From: an uncultured Oscillospiraceae bacterium
GTDB lineage: Bacteria; Bacillota; Clostridia; Oscillospirales; Ruminococcaceae
Assembly (NCBI GenBank): GCA_910579125.1
Contig: CAJTTH010000016.1
Location: forward strand, 41,028 to 65,517
DNA length: 24,490 nucleotides
Reading direction: 5' to 3'
The stretch's first letter is position 1, and each line of letters starts with the position of its first letter. The notes beneath the pieces were generated by a model. The model ran no database searches and was not told the DNA's origin. It saw only the letters and a program-made list of their open reading frames with translations. The translations under genes and the position numbers were made by a program. Of the stretch, positions 16,171 to 23,734 are shown piece after piece.

Positions 16171-16332
16171 GAACTTTTTAAGCAGGTTATCCAAAGATTA
16201 TGAAGTTTCTTCATGTTCTGCCGAGTGCATGGTTATTATTTTTCATGCCTTCTCCCTCTTAAAACGTCTATGAACACATGCTCTTAGTACTGAAAACTTT
16301 CGGAGATAATTGAAAAAAATTTCAAAACCCCC

Positions 16333-16361
16333 TTGACAAAATTTCGTAAATGGTGTATAAT
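16333..16361 (+). promoter_or_regulatory. Consensus sigma-A promoter of the metal-resistance operon
   Basis: TTGACA (16333-16338), a 17-bp spacer and TATAAT (16356-16361) match both consensus boxes exactly. The expected start near 16368 lies inside the operator palindrome, so repressor binding would block initiation. Confidence 0.95.
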
Positions 16362-16365
16362 ACAA

Positions 16366-16397
16366 TCAATCAATTGAACAGTTGTTCAATTGATTGA
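16366..16397 (+). promoter_or_regulatory. Operator for the ArsR/SmtB-type metal sensor
   Basis: TCAATCAATTGAACA (16366-16380) and TGTTCAATTGATTGA (16383-16397) form a perfect 15-2-15 inverted repeat. The central TGAACA-N2-TGTTCA is the core of known SmtB/CzrA/CadC operators. It starts 4 bp past the -10 box and ends 27 bp before the repressor start codon, which is the arrangement of an autoregulated metal-inducible operon. Confidence 0.92.
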
Positions 16398-16424
16398 CCG
16401 AAAAAACGAATGAAAGGAGTTTTT

Positions 16425-16784
16425 ATGATAAACGATATCCCGCATTGCGAATTTATGCACGCGCACCCTGATACAATTGAAAAGATCACGGCGAATATGC
16501 CCGACGACGACACGCTTATTGATGTTGCGGAGCTGTTCAAGGTGTTTGGCGACTCGACGCGCATTAAGATATTGAGCGCGCTTTCGGGCGGAGAGCTGTG
16601 TGTGTGCGATATCTCAACGGCGGTCGGAATGACGAGCAGCGCTGTTTCGCACCAACTGAAAATTCTGAAAAACGCGGAGCTTGTGAGCTTCCGCCGCGAG
16701 GGAAAAACGGTGTTTTATTCGCTTGCGGACGGTCATGTCAACACCATTCTGGAGCAGGGCTTTGAGCATATAAACGAGGAGTAG
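16425..16784 (+). CDS. ArsR/SmtB-family metal-responsive repressor (CadC/CzrA-like)
   Basis: This 119-residue winged-helix repressor should release its operator on binding metal ions. The ATG at 16425 follows AAAGGAG; the in-frame ATG at 16410 lies before that site and is less likely. The helix-turn-helix is around SSAVSHQLKILKNAELV (71-87). Two metal sites are visible. One is the alpha-3N set: Cys8 and nearby His residues with Cys59 and Cys61 in ELCVCDI, as in cadmium/lead sensor CadC. The other is the alpha-5 set Asp102, His104, His115 and Glu118 (DGH, ten residues, HINE), as in zinc sensors SmtB and CzrA. Cd, Pb and Zn are therefore the likely inducers. It precedes the efflux genes and the 32-bp operator. 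Confidence 0.93.
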   Translation: MINDIPHCEFMHAHPDTIEKITANMPDDDTLIDVAELFKVFGDSTRIKILSALSGGELCVCDISTAVGMTSSAVSHQLKILKNAELVSFRREGKTVFYSLADGHVNTILEQGFEHINEE

Positions 16785-16786
16785 TT

Positions 16787-17395
16787 ATGGATTTCTGGAG
16801 TACGTTTGCGAGATTTTACGACGTTGCCGAAGCGCTGAACGGCAAGGTCTACCGTGAAATGGTGAGCGTTACGCTGCGGCTCGTTCCGCACGGAGCGGCT
16901 GTTCTTGACTGCGCGGCGGGTACGGGCGAGCTTTCGCTTGCCGCCGCGAGAAAAGCAAAAAGCGTCGTCTGCACCGACTATTCGGAAGAGATGTTGAACG
17001 TCGCGCGGAAAAAGGCAAATAAACGCGGATTTGTTAATGTAGAGTTTGAGCGCGCTAATATTTTCCACCTTGACTATGCGGAAGAAACATTCGACATCGT
17101 CATCGCGGGGAACGTTCTGCATTTGCTGAATGACCCCAAAAGGGCGGTCTGTGAGCTTTGCCGCGTAACCAAGTGCGGTGGGAAAATTCTGCTGCCGACC
17201 TTTATGACAAAGGATAAGGCGGCGATTTCGGAGACGCTGTTAAGGGTGTACGGCAAGCTGGGGTTCAGTCCGAACACGGAGTACTCTCCCGGGGAATACG
17301 TCGAAATGCTGAAAAACTGCAATGCCGGCGAGGTCAAAAGCAAGCTGATAAAAGGCACTGTGCCGTGTTGTTACGCGGTAATTATAAAAGATTGA
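16787..17395 (+). CDS. Class I SAM-dependent methyltransferase
   Basis: The protein has 202 residues; GAGGAG lies 5 bp before the ATG and the gap to the repressor stop is 2 bp. Motif I is VLDCAAGTGELSLAA (39-53), the acidic residue after strand 2 is Asp64 in VCTDYSEEML, and FDIVIAGNVLHLLNDP (about 102-117) gives motifs II/III. It resembles UbiE-like or phospholipid methyltransferases. The conserved cysteines expected of an arsenite methyltransferase (ArsM) are not evident, so methylation of a metalloid is not supported. Its place between a metal sensor and metal-transport genes indicates a role in metal stress, but the substrate is unknown. Confidence 0.85.
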   Translation: MDFWSTFARFYDVAEALNGKVYREMVSVTLRLVPHGAAVLDCAAGTGELSLAAARKAKSVVCTDYSEEMLNVARKKANKRGFVNVEFERANIFHLDYAEETFDIVIAGNVLHLLNDPKRAVCELCRVTKCGGKILLPTFMTKDKAAISETLLRVYGKLGFSPNTEYSPGEYVEMLKNCNAGEVKSKLIKGTVPCCYAVIIKD

Positions 17396-17408
17396 AAGGG
17401 GTACCGAT

Positions 17409-17630
17409 ATGAAAAAGACTTTTAAACTGATTGATCTGGACTGCGCAAACTGCGCCGCAAAAATGGAGGCTGCGATCAAAAAGATCGACGGCGTTACCGA
17501 CGCGTCGGTGAGCTTTATGAGCCAGAAAATGACTATCGAGGCGGACGACGCGCGCTTCGACGATATAGTCAGTGAGGCGGTCAAGGTCTGCAAAAAGGTC
17601 GAGCCCGATTGTGAGATCGTTGTGAAGTGA
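17409..17630 (+). CDS. Free-standing heavy-metal-associated (HMA) domain protein
   Basis: This 73-residue protein is a single HMA ferredoxin-like domain with the metal-binding CxxC at Cys12 and Cys15 (DLDCANCAAKM). The acidic Asp11 just before the first Cys resembles the DCxxC variant seen in Zn/Cd/Pb-type domains rather than the MTCxxC of copper chaperones; this reading is from family knowledge. A GGGG-rich site precedes the ATG, 13 bp past the methyltransferase gene. Because the next gene is a P1B ATPase with no HMA domain of its own, this protein probably supplies the cytosolic metal-binding domain in trans. Confidence 0.9.
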   Translation: MKKTFKLIDLDCANCAAKMEAAIKKIDGVTDASVSFMSQKMTIEADDARFDDIVSEAVKVCKKVEPDCEIVVK

Positions 17631-17653
17631 TCCACGCTGTTTGGAGGTAATTT

Positions 17654-19540
17654 ATGAGCAGAAAACAAAAGAAAATGCTTGTCCGTATAATAATCGCGGC
17701 AGTCGTTTTCGCGGCGGGATTGTTTATTCCCGAAACGGAAGAAACATTTTCGGCGTTGTGGATCGTGCGGCTTGCGGTGTTCCTTGGCGCGTATTTTGCG
17801 GCGGGCTGGGATATCCTCTGGAAAGCCGTCCGCAACATCGCGCACGGACAGGTTTTTGACGAAAACTTCCTTATGGCGATAGCTTCGATAGGCGCAATGA
17901 TAATCGGCGAATATTCCGAGGGCGTCGCGGTAATGATCTTCTATCAGGTCGGCGAACTGTTCCAGTCTGTGGCGGTCGGCAGATCGCGCAAAAACATTTC
18001 GGACATGATGGACATCAATCCCGAGTACGCGAACGTCGAGCGTGACGGCGAAATCACCGAAGTCGAACCGGACGAGGTGAAGGTAGGCGAAACAGTTGTT
18101 ATCAAGCCGGGCGAGCGTGTTCCGCTGGACGGCGAGGTGATCTTCGGCGCAAGCGAATTGAATACCGCCGCGCTGACGGGCGAGAGCGCGCTGCGCGGGG
18201 TCGCGGTCGGCGACGAGGTGATAAGCGGAAGCGTCAACACGAACGGTCTGCTGAAGATACGCGTTTCCAAGCCGTACTCCGATTCCACGGTCTCGAAGAT
18301 ACTGGAGCTTGTCGAAAATTCCTCTGACAACAAGGCGAAAACGGAAAACTTCATTACGCGTTTCGCAAGAGTGTACACGCCTATCGTGGTTATCTCGGCG
18401 CTGTTGCTGGCTGTTGTTCCGCCGCTCGTTATCGGACTTTCGAGCGGAATGAACGGCGGGTTGTGGAACGACTGGATATACAAGGCGCTGACGTTCCTTG
18501 TTGTGAGCTGCCCGTGCGCGCTGGTGATCTCTGTGCCGCTGTCATATTTCGGCGGCATCGGCGGAGCGTCGCGGCATGGAATTATGATAAAGGGCGCGAA
18601 TTATCTGGAGGCTCTCGCGAAAGCGCAGACGTTTGTTTTCGACAAAACGGGAACGCTCACAAAGGGCAGCTTCGCGGTATCGGAAAAGTGTCCGCAGGGC
18701 ATTTCGGAGAACGAGCTTCTGTCATACTGCGCGGCGGCGGAGCAGATCTCCAATCACCCTATCGCCGTTTCGATCGTCAATGCCGCAAAAGCTCTCGGCG
18801 ACGTTCCCAAAGCGGATAACGCGGAGGAGATCGCGGGTTTCGGCGTGAGAGCGGTCATAGACGGCAAAGAGATTGCGGTCGGCAACGCGCGGTTAATGGA
18901 GAAGATCGGCGCAAAGATCACCGAACAAAAAAGCGCGGGAACAATAGTTCACTGCGCTGTTGGCGGGAAATACTGCGGCTATATCACGGTCTCGGACGAG
19001 ATAAAAGAAAACGCCAAGCCCGCGCTCGCTGAGCTGAAGCGTCTCGGAGCAGAGCGCACAGTTATGCTGACGGGTGACCGAGACATCACCGCGAACGCCG
19101 TTGCAAAGGCGGTCGGCGTTGACGAGGTGCAGTCGCAGCTTCTGCCGGACGGCAAGGTCAAGGCGGTCGAGGAGCTTTACCGCGATAAGCTTGCGGGTTC
19201 GACGCTTGCGTATGTCGGCGACGGAATGAACGACGCGCCGTCGCTCGCCCGAGCGGACGTCGGCATCGCAATGGGCGGTCTCGGCTCGGACGCGGCGATA
19301 GAGGCAGCGGATATCGTGCTGATGAACGACAACATCGAAAATCTTCCGCTTGCCGTGCGCATTGCGCGAAAGACGCGCCATATCGTGACCGAGAATATTG
19401 TGTTCGCGCTCGGCGTTAAGCTCGCGGTGCTCGTGCTTACGGTATTCGGCTTCAGCAATATGTGGGCGGCGGTTTTCGCGGACGTGGGCGTTTCGGTCAT
19501 CGCGATACTTAACGCTATGCGGTGTATGAGCATTAAATAA
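17654..19540 (+). CDS. cadA: Heavy-metal-translocating P1B-type ATPase (Cd/Zn/Pb exporter)
   Basis: This 628-residue membrane pump exports metal ions using ATP. Landmarks are TGES (175-178, actuator), the CPC membrane motif (286-288), DKTGT (330-334) with phosphorylated Asp330, SNHP (366-369) of the nucleotide domain, MLTGD (about 471-475) and GDGMNDAP (522-529). Lys589 and Asp610 in the last membrane helices match residues typical of the ZntA/CadA (P1B-2) branch, so Zn, Cd and Pb are preferred over Cu. It starts with positive residues and a membrane helix, lacking the N-terminal HMA domain found in most CadA proteins; the preceding gene encodes one separately. A GGAGG site precedes the ATG, and a terminator follows directly. 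Confidence 0.95.
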   Translation: MSRKQKKMLVRIIIAAVVFAAGLFIPETEETFSALWIVRLAVFLGAYFAAGWDILWKAVRNIAHGQVFDENFLMAIASIGAMIIGEYSEGVAVMIFYQVGELFQSVAVGRSRKNISDMMDINPEYANVERDGEITEVEPDEVKVGETVVIKPGERVPLDGEVIFGASELNTAALTGESALRGVAVGDEVISGSVNTNGLLKIRVSKPYSDSTVSKILELVENSSDNKAKTENFITRFARVYTPIVVISALLLAVVPPLVIGLSSGMNGGLWNDWIYKALTFLVVSCPCALVISVPLSYFGGIGGASRHGIMIKGANYLEALAKAQTFVFDKTGTLTKGSFAVSEKCPQGISENELLSYCAAAEQISNHPIAVSIVNAAKALGDVPKADNAEEIAGFGVRAVIDGKEIAVGNARLMEKIGAKITEQKSAGTIVHCAVGGKYCGYITVSDEIKENAKPALAELKRLGAERTVMLTGDRDITANAVAKAVGVDEVQSQLLPDGKVKAVEELYRDKLAGSTLAYVGDGMNDAPSLARADVGIAMGGLGSDAAIEAADIVLMNDNIENLPLAVRIARKTRHIVTENIVFALGVKLAVLVLTVFGFSNMWAAVFADVGVSVIAILNAMRCMSIK

Positions 19541-19544
19541 AATT

Positions 19545-19575
19545 ACCTCCCGTGCCGCGGCTCGGGAGGTTTTGT
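19545..19575 (+). terminator. Terminator of the metal-resistance operon, possibly bidirectional
   Basis: ACCTCCCG (19545-19552) pairs with CGGGAGGT (19563-19570) around a 10-nt loop, then TTTTGTTATAATTTT. On the minus strand the stem is followed by TAATTTT, so it may also end the convergent lipoprotein transcript, whose stop is at 19595. Confidence 0.85.
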
Positions 19576-19594
19576 TATAATTTTAAGTCGGGAT

Positions 19595-20335
19595 TTAGTC
19601 CGTCAGCCAGCATTCGCAGCGCTCGAATTTCCAATCGCCGTCTTCTTTTTTTAATGTTCCCTTGCCCTCGGTCAGTTCCCCGTAATAGGCGTAAATGTAC
19701 GTAAAGGTGATCGTATCGTTCGTGCGGGAAGTGACCTTGGCTGTGTTCCAATAGCCGGCGGTCAGTCCGCTGCCGGCGGTGCTTTCGGAGCAATACATCT
19801 TTCCGTCTATCTCGATAAACCGTGCGGGGCTTTCTCCGACGTCGATCTTAACGGCATACGTGCCGTCGGCATTTTCCGTCATTGTGCCGCGGCTAACGTT
19901 TTTCATAAACCGCGCCGTAACCTCGGACGTGAAAAATTGTTTCAGATGCTTTTCCATTTCTTCGGCAGTTTGCGGAAACGTCTCCGCAAGACAATAGTAG
20001 GGAGCGGGCGCGGTACTTTCCTCGAAAATGAAATCCATAAGCTCACATTCGCCGATATAGTCGACGGTCATACCTTTGAACCACGTTACCGCGCATTCAA
20101 CGGCGGACGGCGCTTTTTGTATAAGAATATCCTGCAAAAACAGATCGTCGCTGTCAAATTCGGTCGGAATGATAATGCCGCCTACGGGGATAGGCTCCGA
20201 ATACGTCGAGCTTGAGCTTTCGGAGTGCGTTTCAGATGACGTCTCGGATTTGTCCGTATATCTGTAAAGCGAACAAGCGCTTGATAATACGGCTGCCAAC
20301 GCTATTGCTGTCAATAAAATTATTTTGTGTTTCAT
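19595..20335 (-). CDS. Predicted lipoprotein of unknown function
   Basis: The product has 246 residues from the ATG at 20335, which follows AAGGAG; the frame extends to 20407 but has no better site. It begins with a lipoprotein signal: MKHK, a hydrophobic stretch and the lipobox LSSAC with Cys21 as the lipidated residue. A Ser/Thr/Glu-rich linker follows (about 25-45), as usual for surface lipoproteins. The rest is soluble, ending in segments such as NDTITFTYIYAYYGELTEG and WKFERCECWLTD that suggest a beta-rich NTF2-like fold; that is a guess. It lies 35 bp after the zinc-ribbon gene and shares its promoter. Confidence 0.82.
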   Translation of the reverse strand: MKHKIILLTAIALAAVLSSACSLYRYTDKSETSSETHSESSSSTYSEPIPVGGIIIPTEFDSDDLFLQDILIQKAPSAVECAVTWFKGMTVDYIGECELMDFIFEESTAPAPYYCLAETFPQTAEEMEKHLKQFFTSEVTARFMKNVSRGTMTENADGTYAVKIDVGESPARFIEIDGKMYCSESTAGSGLTAGYWNTAKVTSRTNDTITFTYIYAYYGELTEGKGTLKKEDGDWKFERCECWLTD

Positions 20336-20370
20336 TATATTTCTCCTTGCGTTAAGAAAAAATGCCGCGT

Positions 20371-21441
20371 TTAAGTCTGCTGATACAACACCGCCGCCAC
20401 CTTGCATTCGCGGCAGACTTCAATTATTACGTTCGCGTCGTAGCCGTGAGCGTCCTCGCCGAGCTGCGCCAGACATATCATCGGCTTTCCGCAGTCGGGG
20501 CAATCCTTGATAATGCAGTCGTTTATCCAGAACGGGAAACCGCCTACCGCCGAGCCCGTATCCCAGCTAAACGGGAAGTACTCGGGCATGGGGCTGTCCG
20601 CGAGCGCGAACGTATTCTCGGTGAGCTCGTCCGTCCAATTCGGCTCGTCCGCTTCCTCGGCGTAACACTTTTCCGGAACTATCTCGCTCCAACCGTTGAG
20701 ATCGAAACGCACAAAGCCGTCCTCGTTATACGGAATACAGTTCAGGCAGCCTTTCAGCGCGATTTTTCCGTCTATTCCGAGAAATTTAAGCCGTTCGTTG
20801 CGTCCGTCAAGTTCGATCAGATTTACAAGATTTGTTCCGCAGCCTGTGCACGTTCCCTCGGTAGGCGTTATGAGTTTAACGGGACTTTTTTCGCGTTCCT
20901 CGGCGGTTTTGCGGACAACGGGATAACACTTGCGGAACACCGTCTCGGTGACCTTGCCGTTCCCGTCGAACGTCCAGCCGCCCTCGTTCGCGTAAACGTG
21001 CGGGTCGACGTACAGCTTTTTTCTCCACTCGCGCGGATTTTCCTCAAGCTCGCGGAACGCCTTAAGCACGGTATCTCCGCCCCTGTGCGCAAGACACACA
21101 AGCAGATTGTTTGCCGTCCGGCTGTCCGTATCGTCGCGGAGAAGCTCCGCTATCATCTCGGATGTTACGCTTTCTGAAGCGTCCTTATACACGGGCGCGA
21201 AGTTGAGCCGCCTTTTCTCCCAGGCCGCTTTTGCCAATTGCTCTGTGTTTATGCCGCGAAGCCGTATGAGCTTACAGCACATATCCTCGTCAAATCCGTT
21301 CGATATGACCTCGGCAGTCTTTGCCGCGAGCTCCTCGCCGCTCAGCGCGAGTATCTCCTTTTCCTCGTTTTCCGTTCGGCATTTAGCGCACAGCCCGTTA
21401 TACCGAATTATTCTTCCGCACTGCGGACATTGATTTGTCAT
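20371..21441 (-). CDS. Zinc-ribbon-containing protein of unknown function
   Basis: The protein has 356 residues from the ATG at 21441, preceded by AAGGGAG. The open frame continues upstream to 21645 but that part is the structured leader. Three cysteine-knuckle pairs are visible: CPQCGR with CAKC near the N-terminus, CTGCGTN with CLNC in the middle, and CPDCGKPM with CRECK close to the C-terminus. The end (KVAAVLYQQT) and the length recall Firmicutes proteins related to DUF1963/YwqG, but I am not sure of that. The N-terminal third is helical and may form HEAT-like repeats (LLVCLAHRGGDTVLKAFREL). No membrane segment or signal is present. Its function is unknown. Confidence 0.82.
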   Translation of the reverse strand: MTNQCPQCGRIIRYNGLCAKCRTENEEKEILALSGEELAAKTAEVISNGFDEDMCCKLIRLRGINTEQLAKAAWEKRRLNFAPVYKDASESVTSEMIAELLRDDTDSRTANNLLVCLAHRGGDTVLKAFRELEENPREWRKKLYVDPHVYANEGGWTFDGNGKVTETVFRKCYPVVRKTAEEREKSPVKLITPTEGTCTGCGTNLVNLIELDGRNERLKFLGIDGKIALKGCLNCIPYNEDGFVRFDLNGWSEIVPEKCYAEEADEPNWTDELTENTFALADSPMPEYFPFSWDTGSAVGGFPFWINDCIIKDCPDCGKPMICLAQLGEDAHGYDANVIIEVCRECKVAAVLYQQT

Positions 21442-21610
21442 AATTTTTCTCCCTTCAGAATACACCGCCCGTATCTGAATTTCCCGTGAGCGGCCCAGGC
21501 GCGCTGCCGGAGTATGAGCATCGGATTGGGAACCACCTTTAACAACATTAGTCAGGCAGTCTTCCCTGCCGGACTTAAACATAATAGGTACTACCCTCTC
21601 TAATTGGTTT
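21442..21610 (-). ncRNA. Structured leader RNA candidate (possible cis-regulatory or stand-alone ncRNA)
   Basis: From a predicted start near 21610 to the ribosome binding site, the minus strand is GC-rich and foldable while its surroundings are AT-rich. Three adjacent helices can be drawn. First, GTC-C-GGCAG with CTGCC-T-GAC (21551-21574, 6-nt loop). Second, TTCCC (21532-21528) with GGGAA (21485-21481), enclosing an inner GC-rich hairpin. Third, TTCAGA-TAC with GTA-T-TCTGAA (21479-21454), which abuts the AAGGGAG of the next gene. One frame spells LILRQRAWAAHGKFRYG, a string I associate from memory with small hypothetical proteins called repeatedly in clostridial genomes; that would fit a conserved RNA mistaken for a gene. 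It does not match T-box, c-di-GMP or SRP RNA patterns known to me. Confidence 0.55.
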
Positions 21611-21616
21611 AGGTAT

Positions 21617-21645
21617 ATTATATCACATTTTGCCAAAAAAAGCAA
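21617..21645 (-). promoter_or_regulatory. Sigma-A promoter of the zinc-ribbon/lipoprotein transcript
   Basis: On the minus strand TTGCTT (21645-21640), a 17-bp spacer and TATAAT (21622-21617) form a good housekeeping promoter. Transcription should begin near 21610, leaving about 170 nt before the first start codon. Confidence 0.75.
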
Positions 21646-21780
21646 GCGCAGAAAAAAACTGCAAAAAAGTTATTTCCATTAACAATGCACAAAGAACACA
21701 ATTTTCTACACAATAATCATTTTGCACAAAAACGCGATATTTGCAAAGATATTACGCATCGTTTGTACACAAATATGCTA

Positions 21781-21806
21781 TAAAACCGCATAGCAATGCG
21801 GTTTTA
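21781..21806. terminator. Perfect hairpin, probable bidirectional terminator
   Basis: TAAAACCGCAT (21781-21791) pairs fully with ATGCGGTTTTA (21796-21806) around AGCA. A/T tracts on both flanks suit termination in either direction. It separates the promoter at 21617-21645 from the promoter at 21821. The stretch 21646-21780 is AT-rich and shows no gene. Confidence 0.75.
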
Positions 21807-21820
21807 AAATTTTGAACAAA

Positions 21821-21849
21821 TTGACAAGTTGCCTCGCTTGTGATGTAAT
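21821..21849 (+). promoter_or_regulatory. Sigma-A promoter of the truncated small ORF
   Basis: TTGACA (21821-21826), 17 bp, TGTAAT (21844-21849). An inverted repeat ACAAG...CTTGT (21824-21841) lies in the spacer and could be an operator; that part is speculative. Confidence 0.65.
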
Positions 21850-21874
21850 AAAAAACGGAAAGGAGTGGTACAAA

Positions 21875-21958
21875 ATGGCACTAAGTGAAGAAGCAAAAGC
21901 GGCGAAACGAGAGTACTCTCATGCTCAATTATTTCTTTCCCATGATCTCACTGCTTAA
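21875..21958 (+). pseudogene. Truncated small phage/ICE-type gene
   Basis: A GGAAAGGAG site precedes an ATG and the frame reads MALSEEAKAAKREY, then abruptly changes to SHAQLFLSHDLTA and a stop (27 codons in all). The first 14 residues match the start of a small basic protein common in clostridial phages and integrative elements, typically continuing YYRKWR; this comes from memory of the family. After residue 14 the sequence is the complement of the end of the convergent membrane-protein gene, so the gene has been cut at about 21917. Promoter and ribosome binding site are intact, so a short peptide may still be made. Confidence 0.65.
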
Positions 21959-22306
21959 ACGTCTGATTTCGGGAGCGATCTTCTCGCGCTGTTTTTTGGT
22001 TATCGACTTGTAAATCGGGAATGTTATGCAGCAGCCGAAGATTCCCAGCAGTCCGGCGACTATTCCGATTACGAAATAATTGTCAGCCCAGAGCATTGTG
22101 CAGCACATTCCCACGCCGAGCAGAAGCGCAGAGATAGTGCCGATCGTGATCGCAATGCCGCGTCCCGCCGTTGCAGCGCTTGCGTCGAGCTTGCGAAGTC
22201 TTTCCATATTGCTTTCCTGTACGGTCTGAGGTGTGTATCTCTTCAAGATTTTCTCCGCCTCATTGCTGTCCTTTGCCGAATAAGTGTAATTGAATTCCTG
22301 TGCCAT
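21929..22306 (-). CDS. Small two-helix membrane protein (paralogue A)
   Basis: This intact 125-residue protein starts at an ATG with AAGGAGG upstream. A hydrophilic N-terminus (FNYTYSAKDSNEAEKILKRY) is followed by two membrane helices at about 50-73 and 77-97 and a basic C-terminal tail. A TATAAT lies at 22360-22355 on the minus strand, a plausible -10 box with a weak -35. The degraded gene at 22422-22802 is a tandem paralogue with the same layout. The family is widespread in clostridia as an uncharacterised membrane protein; I can give no function. Confidence 0.8.
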   Translation of the reverse strand: MAQEFNYTYSAKDSNEAEKILKRYTPQTVQESNMERLRKLDASAATAGRGIAITIGTISALLLGVGMCCTMLWADNYFVIGIVAGLLGIFGCCITFPIYKSITKKQREKIAPEIRRLSSEIMGKK

Positions 22307-22421
22307 AATAAATTCCTCCTTAAAACTTTTGGGTGGTTTGCCTTTGTTGTGTATATTATAACTACCGGATGTTAAAAAGTTGTTTAAGTTTTATTAAAAA
22401 AATTAAATTTTCAAATATCCT

Positions 22422-22802
22422 TTATTTTTTATCCGTACCTATTCCGCGCAGCTCATTTGACAGCTCAATAATTTGCGGAGCAATGCGTTTCTTTTCCTTT
22501 TCGGTAATAATTTTGAACAACGGATAAGCAATCCCCGCAACGATAAGCCCGATAACGCCGAGAATGATCCTGATAACAAAATACCCCTTGAATTCCATGA
22601 TCAGTGACATTCCGCCGCCCAACATCAGCGTGCCGATAATGCCGACGGAGATCGACACGGCACGTCCTTTTTTGGTAACGCTTCGGTCAAGTCTGCGCAG
22701 CTTTTCAAGCGTCGATTCCTCTTGCGGAATATACTTTTTGAGGATTTATTCCGCTTCCTTTGCTTCCTCTGCCGAGTACCTGTAAGTAAATTTTTCTCCC
22801 AT
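22422..22802 (-). pseudogene. Small two-helix membrane protein (paralogue B) with in-frame stop
   Basis: The frame from the ATG at 22802 reads MGEKFTYRYSAEEAKEAE, then TAA at 22748-22746 (codon 19), then continues without shift as ILKKYIPQEESTLEKLRRLD through two membrane helices to KK at the end. Paralogue A has EAEKILKRY at the same place, so a Lys codon (AAA) has become TAA by a single base change. The remainder (127 codons including the stop position) is otherwise intact. The start lies 1 bp after the stop of the upstream membrane-protein fragment. Either a recent pseudogene or a sequencing error. Confidence 0.85.
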
Positions 22803-22803
22803 T

Positions 22804-23734
22804 TTAATTAACCTCGCTTTTATTGTCCTGTAATTTTTTCAGCTTAACGCAGGAATTTATTATCATAAACACCGCAATGCCAAAAGTCGCCGCGCATACG
22901 GCTGCGCCCGTAATAGTGTTTGCGATTTGTCGGAATTCCGCTTCGTTCTCGCCGCCAAACTCAGCTATCATAGAGGTTTGCAGTGAGAACAGCGACATCA
23001 TTGCCGCCTCGAAATTCAGCGCCTTTGACGCGGACAAGATCGGACTTTTAATTTTGTGAAATTTTACAAGGTTTCTTACCGCAATAATGAACGCGTAGAA
23101 CGTGTAAATCGCCGACAGGTAAATGATAAAGCCCGGATATTCCGAGTGTTCGTTATCACGTATCATCAGAAAAGTCATTCCCGTCATCGCTATATTTATC
23201 AGAAACGTTAAAATTCCGCATATGCGGTATCTTCGGTATTCAAGAAATAATTTGTCGTTCTCGCCAATGTTTTTTAATTTTCTGCTTCTATGCACCAAAA
23301 TCAGCCTTACAATGCCGAAAAAGAAATAATACGCCGACACGGAATACAGCCACGCAGAGTTGTAATAAATCGCGGTAATTGTCTTGAAAACAGCGTACAG
23401 CGTGCTCATTGCAAGCCCTTGATAATGACACGGTTCCTTTGAACATCATATCATTAAGGAACATTTGCGTAAATTTATTGCTTTGCAGAAATTTATAAAT
23501 TTTGCTGCCGTAAACTGCTTTTTTTACAGCATGAAACGCGGGTTTTACTCTCAACACAAAAATAGCAAGACCATACGCCGATAAACCGTAAGCAGCGTAT
23601 TTAAGCGCGTCCGGCATATTTTCCGAACTGAGTGCGAATGCCACAAACGTCATCGAAATAACGAAAATAATTATTGTCGGAACAGGCGGCAAAAACAGTA
23701 TTTTTTTAATTGCCGCCCAAAGCTTCTCTTTTAC
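22804..23734 (-). pseudogene. Frameshifted multi-pass membrane protein, 5' end fused to a response-regulator fragment
   Basis: Two frames together make one protein of about 308 residues. The first part (23734 to about 23422) begins KEKLWAAIKKILFLPPVP, has two membrane helices, and ends FLNDMMFKGTVSL. The second part continues in another frame as QGLAMSTLYAVFKTITAIYY and runs through four further hydrophobic segments to SEVN at 22804; the piece from the ATG at 23409 is 201 codons. A small indel near 23422 separates them. The layout matches an uncharacterised clostridial membrane protein of roughly 300 residues. Its start codon is lost because the first part is joined in frame to the receiver fragment. 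Confidence 0.75.

Noticed and set aside
20362..21177. A 271-codon open frame antisense to the zinc-ribbon gene
   Set aside because: No ribosome binding site or family motif; the opposite strand has paired CxxC motifs and a good start.
21580..21605. AGGGTAGTACC near the leader start, resembling a T-box core
   Set aside because: The T-box consensus is AGGGTGGNACCGCG and lies at the 3' part of the leader before a terminator; here it is at the 5' end, lacks the CGCG and no terminator follows.
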